Notes under the pieces: model-generated
Seen by the model: the letters and a program-made list of their open reading frames with translations, nothing else
What the model was told of the DNA's origin: nothing
The model's database searches: none
In this document: piece by piece, positions 8,226 to 17,859 of the stretch
How positions within the stretch are numbered: the first letter of the stretch is position 1
Layout: each line of letters begins with the position of its first letter
Made by a program: the position numbers and the translations under genes
Source: Halovulum marinum
GTDB lineage: Bacteria > Pseudomonadota > Alphaproteobacteria > Rhodobacterales > Rhodobacteraceae
Assembly (NCBI RefSeq): GCF_009697225.1
Contig: NZ_WIND01000003.1
Location: 248,001 to 312,000, forward strand
Reading direction: 5' to 3'
DNA length: 64,000 nucleotides

Positions 8226-9764
8226 ATGCAGATCAGCGTCCGGGCCCCCGCTGCCGGGGCCGCCACCGCCGTGCCGATTCTCAGCCTCGACGGGATCACC
8301 AAGACGTTCCCCGGGGTGAAGGCGCTGTCCGACGTCGCGCTTGCCCTGTACCCGGGCGAGGTCACCGCGCTGGTCGGCGAGAACGGCGCCGGCAAGTCGA
8401 CGATCGTGAAGATCCTGACCGGGATCTACCAGCCCGATGCCGGCGCGATCACGCTGGCGGGGAAACCGGTGCAGTTCCCGACCGCGCAGCACGCCACCGA
8501 CGCCGGGATCACCGCGATCCATCAGGAAACCGTGCTGTTCGACGATCTGTCCGTGGCCGAGAACATCTTCATCGGCCATGCGCCGCGGACCCGCTGGGGG
8601 CTGATCGACTGGCCGGCGCTGCGCGCCCGGGCGACCGAGATCCTCGGGCGCATCGACGCCGATCTGGATCCCCGGATGCCGCTGCGCGAGCTGGGCATCG
8701 CCAGCAAGCACCTGGTGGCTATCGCCCGCGCGCTGTCGGTCGATGCGCGGGTGGTGATCATGGACGAGCCGACCGCCGCGCTGTCGCACAAGGAGATCGA
8801 AGAGCTGTACCAGCTGGTCGAGCGCCTGAAGGCCGAGGGCCGCGCGATCCTGTTCATCAGCCACAAGTTCGACGAGATCTTCCGCATCGCCGACCGCTAC
8901 ACCGTGTTCCGCGACGGCCAGCACGTCGGCTCGGGCCGGATGTCCGAGATCGACGAGGGCGAGCTGGTGCGGCTGATGGTCGGCCGTTCGGTCGACCAGA
9001 TCTTCCCCGCCCGCGCGCACCAGATCGGCGCGGAATGCCTGAAGGTCGTCGGCTATGCCCATCCGACCGAGTTCGACGACATCAGCTTCAGCCTGCGCAA
9101 GGGCGAGATCCTCGGCTTCTACGGCCTGGTCGGCGCCGGGCGCTCCGAGGTGATGCAGGCGCTGTTCGGCGTCACCCGCCCGTCGAAGGGCGTGGTCCGG
9201 ATCGACGGCCAGATCCGCGCGATCCGCTCGCCCGCCGAGGCGATCCGCGCCGGCATCGTCTACGTCCCCGAGGACCGCGGCAAGCAGGGGGCGGTGATCG
9301 GCTTGCCGATCTTCCAGAACATCACCCTGCCGTCGCTGTCGCAGACCTCGCGCCGCGGCTTTCTGCGGCTGGCCGAGGAATTCCGCCTGGCCCGCGAATA
9401 CACCGAGCGGCTGGACCTGCGCGCCGCCGCGCTGGACCAGGACGTGGGGCAGCTGTCGGGCGGCAACCAGCAGAAGGTGGTGATCGCCAAGTGGCTGGCG
9501 ACGCGGCCGCGGGTGATCATCCTCGACGAGCCGACCAAGGGCGTCGACATCGGCTCGAAGGCCGCGGTGCACGCCTTCATGGCCGAGCTGGCCGCGCAGG
9601 GGCTGTCGGTGATCATGGTCAGCTCCGAGATCCCCGAGATCCTCGGCATGTCGGACCGGGTGATCGTCATGCGCGAGGGGCTGATCGCCGCGGAACTCGA
9701 GGGCGCGGCGCTGACGCCGGAGTCGCTGGTCCGCCACGCCGCCGGGATCGGAGGGACCGCATGA
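8226..9764 (+). CDS. rhaT: Rhamnose ABC transporter ATP-binding protein (tandem ABC domains)
   Basis: A 512-residue RbsA-like protein with two ABC cassettes. The first has Walker A GENGAGKST and Walker B VVIMDEPTAALS. The second has the degenerate P-loop GLVGAGRSEVM usual in this class, signature LSGGNQQKV and Walker B IILDEPTKGVD. The first cassette's signature region reads ELGIASKHLVAIARAL rather than an LSxGQ form. It powers sugar import from the cytoplasmic face. An AGAGG ribosome site precedes the ATG, and the gene ends in an ATGA overlap with rhaP. Confidence 0.92.
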   Translation: MQISVRAPAAGAATAVPILSLDGITKTFPGVKALSDVALALYPGEVTALVGENGAGKSTIVKILTGIYQPDAGAITLAGKPVQFPTAQHATDAGITAIHQETVLFDDLSVAENIFIGHAPRTRWGLIDWPALRARATEILGRIDADLDPRMPLRELGIASKHLVAIARALSVDARVVIMDEPTAALSHKEIEELYQLVERLKAEGRAILFISHKFDEIFRIADRYTVFRDGQHVGSGRMSEIDEGELVRLMVGRSVDQIFPARAHQIGAECLKVVGYAHPTEFDDISFSLRKGEILGFYGLVGAGRSEVMQALFGVTRPSKGVVRIDGQIRAIRSPAEAIRAGIVYVPEDRGKQGAVIGLPIFQNITLPSLSQTSRRGFLRLAEEFRLAREYTERLDLRAAALDQDVGQLSGGNQQKVVIAKWLATRPRVIILDEPTKGVDIGSKAAVHAFMAELAAQGLSVIMVSSEIPEILGMSDRVIVMREGLIAAELEGAALTPESLVRHAAGIGGTA

Positions 9765-10741
9765 CCCAGTATCTGAAGTCGCGCGAGGCGATCCTGCTGG
9801 GCGCCATCCTGGCGCTGCTGGCGATGATCGCGACGCGCTTTCCCGCCTTCGTGAGCCCGGGCAACCTGCTCAACGTGTTCAACGACACCGCGCCGCTGAT
9901 CATCCTGGCGCTGGGCCAGACCGTGGTGATCCTGACCCGCTGCATCGATCTGTCGGTGGCGGCGAACCTGGCGCTGACCGGGATGGTCGTGGCGATGCTC
10001 AACGCGGCCGCTCCGGGTGTGCCGATCGCGGTGATCCTGGTCCTGGCAGTGTCGCTGGGTGCGATCCTGGGGGCGATCAACGGCGTTCTGGTCTGGAAGC
10101 TGTCGATCCCGCCGATCGTGGTGACGCTGGGCACGATGACGGTGTTCCGCGGCCTGATCTTCGTGATCTCGGGCGGCGAATGGGTCAACGCGCACGAGAT
10201 GAGCGCCGCGTTCACCGGCTTTCCCCGCTCGGTGGTGCTGGGCCTGCCGATGCTCAGCTGGATCGCGCTGGGCATCGCCGCGCTGTTCCTGCTGCTGGTA
10301 TTCCGCACGCCGCTGGGCCGGGCGTTCTACGCCGTCGGCGGCAACCCGCACGCCGCGGTCTACACCGGCATCGTCGTCGGGCGGACGCAGTTCTGGGCGT
10401 TCGTGCTGTCCGGCGCGCTGGCGGGGCTGACCGGCTATCTTTGGGTGGCACGCTACGCGGTGGCCTATGTCGACATCGCCGCCGGCTTCGAGCTGGAGGT
10501 CGTCGCCGCCTGCGTGATCGGCGGCATCTCGATCGCCGGCGGCGCCGGTACGCTGGTCGGCACCATCCTTGGCGCGCTGTTCCTGGGCATCGTCAAGAAC
10601 GCGCTGCCGGTGGTCGACATCTCGCCGTTCTGGCAGCTTGCCATCTCGGGCAGCGCGATCATCGTCGCGGTGACCTTCAACGTCCGGCAGAACCGCCGCC
10701 GCGGACGGATCATCCTGAAACGCGCCGAGGGCCACGCATGA
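9761..10741 (+). CDS. rhaP: Rhamnose ABC transporter permease 1
   Basis: A 326-residue inner-membrane protein of the RbsC (BPD_transp_2) family. Hydrophobic helices run through it from [17 protein letters not shown] at the N-terminus. The family segment [22 protein letters not shown] and the loop [12 protein letters not shown] near residue 200 are present. The ATG lies in the rhaT stop (ATGA), preceded by GGAGGG. The frame is open far upstream, but that part overlaps rhaT and is not coding. It pairs with the next gene to form the membrane channel. Confidence 0.92.
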   Translation: MTQYLKSREAILLGAILALLAMIATRFPAFVSPGNLLNVFNDTAPLIILALGQTVVILTRCIDLSVAANLALTGMVVAMLNAAAPGVPIAVILVLAVSLGAILGAINGVLVWKLSIPPIVVTLGTMTVFRGLIFVISGGEWVNAHEMSAAFTGFPRSVVLGLPMLSWIALGIAALFLLLVFRTPLGRAFYAVGGNPHAAVYTGIVVGRTQFWAFVLSGALAGLTGYLWVARYAVAYVDIAAGFELEVVAACVIGGISIAGGAGTLVGTILGALFLGIVKNALPVVDISPFWQLAISGSAIIVAVTFNVRQNRRRGRIILKRAEGHA

Positions 10742-11724
10742 CCGACACCTCCGCCCGCCACATCCCGGACCGGCTGCACTCGGCCGCCGCGCGCCTGCTG
10801 AAAAGCTGGGAGGTGCTGCTGCTGGCCGTGGCGGTGGCGATCTTCGTGGCCAACAGCTTCGCTTCGCCGTATTTCCTGAACGCCTGGAACCTCAGCGACG
10901 CCACGTTCAACTTCACCGAGAAGGCGATGATCGCCTTCGCGATGGCGCTGCTGATCATCTCGGGCGAGATCGACCTGTCGGTCGCCTCGATCATCGCACT
11001 GGCCTCGACCGCGATGGGCGCGGCCGCGCAGCTGGGGCTTGGCGCGCCGGCGCTGGTGCTGATCGGGCTGGCGACCGGTCTGGCGTGCGGCGCGTTCAAC
11101 GGCGCGCTGGTGACCGGGCTTGGCCTGCCGTCGATCGTGGTGACCATCGGCACGATGAGCCTGTTCCGCGGCATCTCGTACATCGTGCTGGGCGACCAGG
11201 CCTACCGCGGCTATCCGCCGGAGTTCGCCTTCTTCGGGCAGGGCTACGTCGCCTGGGTGATCTCGTTCGAGTTCGTGCTGTTCGCCGTGCTGGCGCTGGT
11301 CTACGGCGTGGTGCTGCACAGGACGAACTTCGGCCGCGCGATCTTCGCCATCGGCAACAACCCCACCGGCGCGCTGTTCTCGGGGATCCAGGTGCGGCGG
11401 GTGAAGTTCATCCTGTTCCTGCTGACCGGGGCGATGTCGGGCATCGCCGCGATCTGCCTGACCTCGCGGCTGGGCTCGACCCGGCCGTCGATCGCCTTCG
11501 GCTGGGAGCTGGAGGTCGTGACCATGGTGGTGCTGGGCGGCGTCAGCATCCTGGGCGGCTCCGGCTCGATCCCGGGGGTGGTGATCGCCGCCTTCGTGAT
11601 GGGGCTGGTGACCTTCGGTCTGGGCCTGCTGAACGTGCCGGGGATCGTGATGTCGATCTTCATCGGCCTGCTGCTGATCGGCGTGATCGCGCTGCCGCGC
11701 CTGTGGGCGATGAGGACGCGATGA
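10738..11724 (+). CDS. rhaQ: Rhamnose ABC transporter permease 2
   Basis: A 328-residue RbsC-type permease and paralogue of the preceding one. It carries the family segments [17 protein letters not shown] and [12 protein letters not shown], and the conserved late loop [23 protein letters not shown]. The N-terminal 30 residues are hydrophilic, then hydrophobic helices follow to the end. Start and stop codons overlap with both neighbours by ATGA, so translation is coupled from rhaT to rhaK. It forms the heteromeric channel with RhaP. Confidence 0.92.
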   Translation: MTDTSARHIPDRLHSAAARLLKSWEVLLLAVAVAIFVANSFASPYFLNAWNLSDATFNFTEKAMIAFAMALLIISGEIDLSVASIIALASTAMGAAAQLGLGAPALVLIGLATGLACGAFNGALVTGLGLPSIVVTIGTMSLFRGISYIVLGDQAYRGYPPEFAFFGQGYVAWVISFEFVLFAVLALVYGVVLHRTNFGRAIFAIGNNPTGALFSGIQVRRVKFILFLLTGAMSGIAAICLTSRLGSTRPSIAFGWELEVVTMVVLGGVSILGGSGSIPGVVIAAFVMGLVTFGLGLLNVPGIVMSIFIGLLLIGVIALPRLWAMRTR

Positions 11725-12038
11725 CGGAGAAATACGCCTTCAGGATGCGGCTGCTGCCGGGCTGCCGCGACGAGTATCGCCGCCGCCACGACGCGATCTG
11801 GCCGGAACTGGTCGACCTGCTGCGCGACGCCGGCATATCGGACTATTCCATCCACCTCGACGAGGAGACGGACACCCTGTTCGCGGTCCTGTGGCGCACC
11901 GCGGATCACCGCATGGATGCACTGCCGCAGCACGCCGTGATGCAGCGCTGGTGGGCGCACATGGCCGACATCATGCAGACCGGCGCCGACAACGAGCCCG
12001 TGGCGGTGCCGCTGACCACCGTGTTCCACATGCGATGA
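11721..12038 (+). CDS. rhaU: L-rhamnose mutarotase
   Basis: A 105-residue protein of the RhaU/RhaM (YiiL-like) family, about 104 residues in relatives. It interconverts alpha and beta anomers of L-rhamnose so that the isomerase gets its preferred form. Typical segments are [24 protein letters not shown], with the likely catalytic histidine in RRHD, then [18 protein letters not shown] and a Trp pair in [12 protein letters not shown]. It overlaps both neighbours by ATGA. Called rhaU in rhizobia and rhaM elsewhere. Confidence 0.93.
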   Translation: MTEKYAFRMRLLPGCRDEYRRRHDAIWPELVDLLRDAGISDYSIHLDEETDTLFAVLWRTADHRMDALPQHAVMQRWWAHMADIMQTGADNEPVAVPLTTVFHMR

Positions 12039-13396
12039 GCCACGTCGCCGTCATCGACATCGGCAAGACCAACGCCAAGGTCGCGCTGGTCGACACCGGC
12101 ACCCTGGCGCAGGTGGCGGTGCGCACCGCCGCCAACCGGGTGCGGCCCGGGCCGCCCTACCCGCATTTCGACCTGGACGCGCTCTGGAGCTTCGTGCTGG
12201 ACGCGCTGGCCCGGCTGCACGCCGCGCACGGGATCGACGCGATCAGCGTCACCACGCACGGCGCATCGGCGGTTCTGCTGGACGCCGAGGGCGGCATTGC
12301 TGCGCCGATGCTGGACTACGAGCACGACGGCCCGGACCGGCTGGCCAAAGGCTATGACGCGATCCGCCCGCCGTTCGCGCGCACCGGCTCGCCCCGGCTT
12401 CCGGGCGGGCTGAACCTGGGCGCGCAGCTGCACTGGCTGCTGCAGACCGTTCCCGGGATCGACGAACGGCTGCACCGGGTGGTCACCTACCCGCAATACT
12501 GGAGCGGCCGGCTGACCGGCGACTTCCGCTGCGAGCTGACCTCGCTCGGCTGTCACACCGACCTGTGGGAGCCCGGCGCAAACCGCTACAGCGCACTCGT
12601 CGCCGCGCTGGGGCTGGCCGACCGGATGGCGCCGATCGCCCGCGCCGATGCGCAGCTGGGTCCGCTGCTGCCGCAGGTCGCGGCCCGCACCGGGCTGCCG
12701 GCAGACACGCCGGTCGCCTGCGGCATCCACGACAGCAACGCATCGCTGTATCCGCACCTGCTGGCGCGGACGCCGCCGTTCTCGATCGTGTCGACGGGAA
12801 CCTGGGTGGTGTGCATGGCCGTCGGCGGCCGCCGGGTGACGCTGGACCCGGCCCGCGACACGCTGATCAACGTCGCCGCCACCGGCGAACCGGTGCCTTC
12901 GGCGCGGTTCATGGGCGGGCGCGAATTCGAGCGGATCCTGAACCGGCGCGAGGTCGTGCCCGGCGCGCGGGACATCGATGCGGTGATCGGCGCCGAGGTG
13001 ATGCTGCTGCCGGGCGTCGAGCACGGCTCCGGTCCCTTCCCGCACCGCGCCGCCGAATGGCGCAACGCGCCGGCCGGTCTGCCCGAGGGGCAGCGTGCGG
13101 CGGCGGCATCGTTCTATCTGGCGCTGATGACGGCGACCTGTCTCGATCTGGTCGGCGGCAGCGGCGAGATCGTCGTCGAAGGGCCGTTCGGGCGCAACGC
13201 ATCCTACCTGGACATGCTGGCGACGGCGACCGGGCGCAACGTGTTCAGCGCCGGCGAGTCCACCGGCACCAGCGCCGGCGCCGCCCTGCTGTCCTGCGGC
13301 AGCAGCACGCACGCCGCCCCGGCCCCGTCGCGGCCGGTCAAGCCGAACGCCGCATGGCGGCGCTATGCGGCGCAGTGGCGGGCCCGGACGGCCTGA
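12035..13396 (+). CDS. rhaK: Rhamnulokinase / L-rhamnose kinase (FGGY family)
   Basis: A 453-residue FGGY carbohydrate kinase. The phosphate-1 loop [15 protein letters not shown] is at the N-terminus, and the second-domain phosphate and adenosine motifs are [15 protein letters not shown] and the glycine-rich [11 protein letters not shown] near the C-terminus. It phosphorylates rhamnulose to the 1-phosphate that RhaD splits. In R. leguminosarum the equivalent kinase is also needed for transport activity. The ATG overlaps the mutarotase stop. It is the last gene of the operon; the next gene is convergent. Confidence 0.9.
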   Translation: MSHVAVIDIGKTNAKVALVDTGTLAQVAVRTAANRVRPGPPYPHFDLDALWSFVLDALARLHAAHGIDAISVTTHGASAVLLDAEGGIAAPMLDYEHDGPDRLAKGYDAIRPPFARTGSPRLPGGLNLGAQLHWLLQTVPGIDERLHRVVTYPQYWSGRLTGDFRCELTSLGCHTDLWEPGANRYSALVAALGLADRMAPIARADAQLGPLLPQVAARTGLPADTPVACGIHDSNASLYPHLLARTPPFSIVSTGTWVVCMAVGGRRVTLDPARDTLINVAATGEPVPSARFMGGREFERILNRREVVPGARDIDAVIGAEVMLLPGVEHGSGPFPHRAAEWRNAPAGLPEGQRAAAASFYLALMTATCLDLVGGSGEIVVEGPFGRNASYLDMLATATGRNVFSAGESTGTSAGAALLSCGSSTHAAPAPSRPVKPNAAWRRYAAQWRARTA

Positions 13397-13453
13397 CTGC
13401 GGCACGGGCCCCCGGCGCCACCGGGACGGGCGACCTGCCGCCGGGACGGAAGA

Positions 13454-13621
13454 CTATCGGCCGCCGAGCCGTCCGATCTCGTCCTTCAGCACCGACCTCT
13501 CGTGCTTCAGCTGGTCCAGCACCACCGGATCGGGAAACGGGTGTTGCTCCATCTCCGAAATCTGCTTCTCGATGTCGCGCAACTTGGCCTCCAGCCGGCT
13601 GAAGTCCTTTGTCTCGCTCAT
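13454..13621 (-). CDS. Small YdcH-like (DUF465) protein
   Basis: A 55-residue acidic/basic alternating protein, almost wholly predicted coiled coil: LEAKLRDIEKQISEME, then a short HPFPDP turn and LKHERSVLKDEIGRL. The tail matches the LKxERLxLKDEI pattern of YdcH/DUF465 proteins, whose function is unknown. The start was chosen because GGAGG lies 5 nt before this ATG; longer in-frame starts have no such site. It stands alone between convergent rhaK and a co-oriented sugar kinase. No role can be assigned. Confidence 0.65.
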   Translation of the reverse strand: MSETKDFSRLEAKLRDIEKQISEMEQHPFPDPVVLDQLKHERSVLKDEIGRLGGR

Positions 13622-13716
13622 TCGTTCCTCCAACACCTTTTCCATGTGACTCAAGGAAGGGCGGATGGCGGCGCCGGCAAGTGAAGCTATCGTGAAACGC
13701 GGCCCCGCGGCCTGCC

Positions 13717-14607
13717 TCAGACCGCGCGGGCGGCGGCGTCCAGGAACCGCGCCACCTCGGCCCGTGTCGGGATCGCCGCGGCGGCCCCTGCCCTGCCGAT
13801 CTGCAGCGCCGCCGCCGCGCCGGCCAGCTCGAGCGCCGCGCGCACGTCATCTCCGGCGTCGAGCGCGGCGAGGAAATAGCCGAGAAAGGTATCCCCCGCG
13901 CCGGTGGTGTCCACCGGCGTCACGTCATGCGCCGCCACCGAGACCACCTGCCCCCCGGCAGCGCGATATTCGGCCCCCTGCGCCCCCCTGGTGACCAGCA
14001 GATCGACGCCCGCCGGCAACCGGTCCGCGCCACCGACCGCGTCCTCGAGCTGCCGCAACTCGACCTCGTTGACGGACAGCAGATCGACGTGATCCAGCAG
14101 TTCCGCGACGGTGCCGGCAACGAAGGGTGCGGCGGAAAACGCCACCTTCAGCCCCCGGCGCCGCGCTTCGGCGGCACAGAACCGCGCCTGGTTGGTCTCG
14201 TTCTGGAACAGCAGCCAGTCGCCGGCGCCGGCCCCCGCCAACGCGGCCGCGACCGCGCCGTCGGACAGGTGCGCGTTCGCCCCCACGTCGAGGACGATGA
14301 GATTCTCGCCGCTGGCGTCGACCAGGATCGTCGCGCTACCGGTCTCGACCCCGTCCACCTCGGCGATGGCGCCGCAGTCCACGCCCGACGCGGCGATCAT
14401 CCGCAGCACCTTCTCGTCGCCGGCGCCGACCGCGCCGACATGCACGACGCTGCCCTGCGCCGCGGAGATGGCGACGGACTGGTTCAGCCCCTTGCCGCCG
14501 AGGCCGGTGGAGACCGATACCGCGCTCAGCGTCTCGCCCGGGGCGGGAAAGCGCGGCACCCGCAGCACGCGGTCCCAGTTGATCGATCCGACGTTGAATA
14601 TGGTCAT
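13717..14607 (-). CDS. PfkB-family carbohydrate kinase (ribokinase-like)
   Basis: A 296-residue ribokinase-fold kinase. The first signature is GLGGKGLNQSVAISAA (about residues 35-50). The second, VDTTGAGDTFLGYFLAALD near residue 228, carries the anion hole and the catalytic Asp in GAGD. VTRGAQGAEYR is the usual strand before it. A GGGGGAG site precedes the ATG. It probably phosphorylates a pentose or nucleoside sugar, but the family is broad and the neighbours (YdcH-like protein, ectoine regulator) do not help. It appears monocistronic. Confidence 0.85.
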   Translation of the reverse strand: MTIFNVGSINWDRVLRVPRFPAPGETLSAVSVSTGLGGKGLNQSVAISAAQGSVVHVGAVGAGDEKVLRMIAASGVDCGAIAEVDGVETGSATILVDASGENLIVLDVGANAHLSDGAVAAALAGAGAGDWLLFQNETNQARFCAAEARRRGLKVAFSAAPFVAGTVAELLDHVDLLSVNEVELRQLEDAVGGADRLPAGVDLLVTRGAQGAEYRAAGGQVVSVAAHDVTPVDTTGAGDTFLGYFLAALDAGDDVRAALELAGAAAALQIGRAGAAAAIPTRAEVARFLDAAARAV

Positions 14608-14799
14608 GGCCGCCGCTCCCCCGATGTCCCGGCGCGGTCCGCACGGCGGGACAGGGCCTCTCGCTAACCGGCGGCGCGCTGCGGCGCAAGGGCGGCGAGT
14701 GACGTTGCACTACCGTGGTCGGTGCTGGATCGGTACATGCGGAGGAGCCGGCTCGGCGTACGGTGCAGACGAATTCGAGCGCGGCAGCCCGGTTGTCGT

Positions 14800-15312
14800 T
14801 CAGCCTGCCGCGTGCGGCTCCTCGGCGGGCTCGTCGCGGATCTCGTGACGGATGTCGCGGGCGTCGAGCACCGGCGATGCGTCCATGTCCTTGGCGTCCA
14901 GCATGGCGGCGACCCGCTCCAGCGCGGCGACGATCATCGCCTGCTCCCAGTCCTCCATCGCCAGAAACTCGTCGACGTAGCGCTGGTGCAGCGGGTCGGG
15001 GGCGTCCTCGATCGTCCGCCGGCCCTTGTCGGTGATCAGGATGTTCGTCTGCCTGCGGTCGGTGCGGGATTTCTCGCGCACCACCATGCCCTGCCGCACC
15101 AGCCGGTCGACCAGCGACGTCACGGTGGCCTGCGACACATGCATCCGCTGGGCGATCGCCGTCGCGGTGCTGTCGCCGCGCTCGGCCACAATCTGCAGCA
15201 CGCGGAACTGGACCGGGGTCAGACCGGCAGACTGCGCCAGTTCCCGGCCGAACTGCTCGGTCGCGCGCAGGATGCGCCGAATCGCGATCAGACTGGCATC
15301 CGCCCGGTTCAT
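14800..15312 (-). CDS. ectR: MarR-family regulator of the ectoine operon (EctR-like)
   Basis: A 170-residue MarR winged-helix protein. The recognition helix lies in RMHVSQATVTSLVDRLVRQG, and the wing REKSRTDRRQTNILITDKGR follows; the ends are alpha-helical dimer parts. It is divergent from ectA across a 232-bp AT-rich spacer, the arrangement of EctR1, which represses ectABC-ask in methylotrophs such as Methylophaga. An AAGGGGA site supports the start used; a start 27 nt upstream is less well placed. Control of ectoine synthesis is inferred from position. Confidence 0.85.
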   Translation of the reverse strand: MNRADASLIAIRRILRATEQFGRELAQSAGLTPVQFRVLQIVAERGDSTATAIAQRMHVSQATVTSLVDRLVRQGMVVREKSRTDRRQTNILITDKGRRTIEDAPDPLHQRYVDEFLAMEDWEQAMIVAALERVAAMLDAKDMDASPVLDARDIRHEIRDEPAEEPHAAG

Positions 15313-15382
15313 TCCATCCCCTTTTGCGACAGACCGCATACCTTGGCAGATGGCCGGTCGAAAATCAACAAGATTGACTAAG

Positions 15383-15394
15383 CGAAAACTTTCG
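15383..15394. promoter_or_regulatory. Candidate EctR operator palindrome
   Basis: CGAAAACTTTCG is a perfect CGAAA inverted repeat with a 2-nt centre, flanked by CTAAG on both sides in direct orientation (15378-15382 and 15400-15404). It sits about 70 bp upstream of the ectR start, between ectR and the ectA promoter. MarR proteins bind short palindromes of this kind. No binding data are visible here. Confidence 0.4.
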
Positions 15395-15483
15395 TATTTC
15401 TAAGCATTTTTCACGCCCAACCAACGGATTTCACTGCAATATGCGCATATCCGCCGACAAACGCACAAAATTTTCCTTAGCCA

Positions 15484-15512
15484 TTGAAAGGAAGTTGGGG
15501 CGATGCTATTTA
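15484..15512 (+). promoter_or_regulatory. Sigma-70-type promoter of ectA
   Basis: A -35 box TTGAAA (15484-15489) and a -10 box TATTTA (15507-15512) are separated by exactly 17 bp, with the -10 ending 32 nt before the chosen ectA ATG. The stretch is much more AT-rich than the coding DNA. A G-rich spacer and this box combination resemble osmotically induced ect promoters of halophiles. Confidence 0.6.
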
Positions 15513-15544
15513 GCCTACCAAAGCAATTTGGAGGGCATCCCCAC

Positions 15545-16084
15545 ATGGTCAAATCGCTCGAACTTCTTCGGAAGCCGGCGCAGCCTCAGGCGACGCTGCG
15601 CAAGCCCCGTGCCGAGGACGGCGCCGCGATCTGGAACCTGGTGAAGGCCTGCAAGCCGCTGGACGAGAACTCCATGTACTGCAACCTGATCCAGTGCGAC
15701 CATTTCCGCGACACCTGCGTCGTCGCCGAAGCCGACGGCCAGGTCGTCGGCTGGGTTTCGGGCTACATGCTGCCGGACGACAGCGGCACGCTGTTCGTGT
15801 GGCAGGTCGCGGTTTCGCCGAAGGCACGCGGCATGGGTCTGGGCCAGAAGATGCTGGCCCACCTGAAGGACCGCGACGCCTGCGCCGGGATCGAGCGGCT
15901 GCAGACCACCATCACCGGCGACAACGCCGCCTCCTGGGCGCTGTTCCGCCGTTTTGCCGAGAAGCAGGGCGGCACGCTGAAGTCCGCGCCCCACTTCACC
16001 GAGGAAGATCACTTCCAGGGCAAGCACGATACCGAGAACATGGTCACCATCGACCTGCGGGTACAGGCGCGCAAGGCCGCCTGA
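15545..16084 (+). CDS. ectA: L-2,4-diaminobutyrate N-acetyltransferase
   Basis: A 179-residue GNAT acetyltransferase, second step of ectoine synthesis: acetyl-CoA plus diaminobutyrate gives N-gamma-acetyl-diaminobutyrate. The acetyl-CoA loop appears as VAVSPKARGMGLGQKML, and the EctA-specific segments DENSMYCNLIQCDHF and TITGDNAASWALFRR are both present. The start was taken at MVKSLELL, which follows TTTGGAGGG; an earlier in-frame ATG at 15503 lies within the promoter. First gene of the ect operon, 51 bp before ectB. Confidence 0.96.
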   Translation: MVKSLELLRKPAQPQATLRKPRAEDGAAIWNLVKACKPLDENSMYCNLIQCDHFRDTCVVAEADGQVVGWVSGYMLPDDSGTLFVWQVAVSPKARGMGLGQKMLAHLKDRDACAGIERLQTTITGDNAASWALFRRFAEKQGGTLKSAPHFTEEDHFQGKHDTENMVTIDLRVQARKAA

Positions 16085-16135
16085 CCCGCCTGCGCCACCG
16101 CCGCGCAGCGAATCCATCCGACAAAGGACATACCC

Positions 16136-17425
16136 ATGCCGACTGACTCGTCAGCCGATAAGACCATCTTTGAGCGACGCGAATCCGAAGCCCGCAGCTA
16201 CTGCCGGGGCTTCGATACCGTCTTCACATCCGCCAGCGGCGCGATCATGACCGACGCCGGCGGCCGCGATTACATCGACTTTCTGGCCGGCTGCTCGTCG
16301 CTGAACTACGGGCACAACGATCCGGACATGAAGGCCGCCCTGATCGAGCACATCAGCGCCGACGGCATCGCCCACGGCCTCGACATGCACACGAACACCA
16401 AGGCCGGCTTTCTGGAGGCGTTCGAGCGTCACATCCTGAAGCCGCGCGACATGGACCACCGGGTGATGTTCACCGGCCCGACCGGCGCCAACGCCGTCGA
16501 GGCGGCGATGAAGATCGCCCGCAAGGTCACCGGCCGCAGCAACATCGTCGCCTTCACCAACGGCTTTCATGGCGTGACCATGGGGGCGCTGGCGGCGACC
16601 GGCAACGGCTATCACCGCGGCGGCGCGGCGATGCCGCTGAACGGCGTCACCCGCCTGCCCTACGACGGCTACATGGGCGAGGCCGACACCGCCGCGCTGC
16701 TGGAGACGATGCTGAACGACGCCTCCAGCGGCATCGACGCGCCGGCCGCGATCCTGCTCGAGACGGTGCAGGGCGAAGGCGGACTGACCGCCGCCAGCCC
16801 CGAATGGGTGCGCCGCGTCGCCCAGATCGCCAAGGACCACGGCGCGCTGCTGATCGTCGACGACATCCAGGCCGGCTGCGGCCGCACCGGCACCTTCTTC
16901 TCGTTCGAGGAGATGGGCGTCACCCCGGACGTCGTGACCATGGCGAAATCGGCATCGGGCTTCGGCCTGCCGTTCGCGATGGTGCTGGTCCGCCCCGAGC
17001 AGGACGTGTTCGGACCGGCCGAGCACAACGGCACCTTCCGCGGAAATACCCACGCCTTCGTCACCGCTCGCGTGGCGATCGAGAAGTTCTGGGCCGACAA
17101 GACGTTCCAGAACGGGCTCGCCACCAAGGCCGAGGTGCTGACCGGCGCGCTGCGCAAGCTGGCCGACATGGTGCCGGGTGCGTTCCTCAAGGGCCGCGGG
17201 CTGATGCAGGGTGTCGACGTCGGCAGCGGCGAGCTGGCCGCCGCCATCTGCGGCCGCGCCTTCGAGAAGGGCCTGATCATCGAGACCTCGGGTCCGGACG
17301 ACCAGGTGGTGAAGGTGCTGGCGCCGCTGACCACGCCTGACGCGACCTTTGCCAGGGGTCTGGAGATCCTGCTCGAATCCGCGCGCGAGATCACCGCGTC
17401 CGACGCCACCATCGCCGCGGAGTGA
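16136..17425 (+). CDS. ectB: Diaminobutyrate--2-oxoglutarate transaminase
   Basis: A 429-residue class III aminotransferase that makes L-2,4-diaminobutyrate from aspartate semialdehyde, the first dedicated step of ectoine synthesis. The PLP lysine is K271 in [13 protein letters not shown], the Asp pair is in [16 protein letters not shown], and [15 protein letters not shown] binds phosphate. The protein begins with the [11 protein letters not shown] motif typical of EctB. Length is normal. It is 4 nt upstream of ectC and so co-translated. Confidence 0.96.
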   Translation: MPTDSSADKTIFERRESEARSYCRGFDTVFTSASGAIMTDAGGRDYIDFLAGCSSLNYGHNDPDMKAALIEHISADGIAHGLDMHTNTKAGFLEAFERHILKPRDMDHRVMFTGPTGANAVEAAMKIARKVTGRSNIVAFTNGFHGVTMGALAATGNGYHRGGAAMPLNGVTRLPYDGYMGEADTAALLETMLNDASSGIDAPAAILLETVQGEGGLTAASPEWVRRVAQIAKDHGALLIVDDIQAGCGRTGTFFSFEEMGVTPDVVTMAKSASGFGLPFAMVLVRPEQDVFGPAEHNGTFRGNTHAFVTARVAIEKFWADKTFQNGLATKAEVLTGALRKLADMVPGAFLKGRGLMQGVDVGSGELAAAICGRAFEKGLIIETSGPDDQVVKVLAPLTTPDATFARGLEILLESAREITASDATIAAE

Positions 17426-17429
17426 GCCG

Positions 17430-17822
17430 ATGATCGTACGCGACCTGAACCAGATCCGTAAGAACGAGCCGAACCGCGTGGTCTCGGATGCGCACTGGAC
17501 CTCGGTCCGCATGCTGCTGGCCGACGACGGCATGGGCTTCTCGTTCCACATCACCACGCTGCAGCCCGGATCGGAGCACGAGTTCGAGTACAAGAACCAC
17601 TTCGAGAGCGTTTACTGCATGAGCGGCACCGGCTCGATCACCGATGTCGCCACCGGCGAGACGCACCAGATCCGGCCGGGCGTGATGTACGCGCTGAACC
17701 TGAACGACCGCCATGTCCTGCGCGCCGAGGAGGAGCTGGTGATGGCCTGCTGCTTCAACCCGCCGGTGACCGGCCGCGAGGTCCACCAGGCCGACGGCTC
17801 GTATGCGCTCGAACACAGCTGA
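17430..17822 (+). CDS. ectC: L-ectoine synthase
   Basis: A 130-residue cupin-fold enzyme that cyclises N-gamma-acetyl-diaminobutyrate to ectoine. It opens with the EctC motif [18 protein letters not shown] and carries the iron-site region [16 protein letters not shown], then [18 protein letters not shown] and [16 protein letters not shown]. Length equals the family norm. It starts 4 nt after ectB. No ectD hydroxylase follows, so hydroxyectoine is not expected from this locus alone. Confidence 0.97.
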   Translation: MIVRDLNQIRKNEPNRVVSDAHWTSVRMLLADDGMGFSFHITTLQPGSEHEFEYKNHFESVYCMSGTGSITDVATGETHQIRPGVMYALNLNDRHVLRAEEELVMACCFNPPVTGREVHQADGSYALEHS

Positions 17823-17859
17823 CAGAGGGCCCGGCCGCACGGCTGGGTGGAGAGTACAC

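Noticed and set aside
7148-12038. Reading the rha transporter as a ribose or autoinducer-2 (Lsr) system
   Set aside because: The families are the same, but the mutarotase, rhamnulokinase, isomerase and aldolase around it fit rhamnose only.
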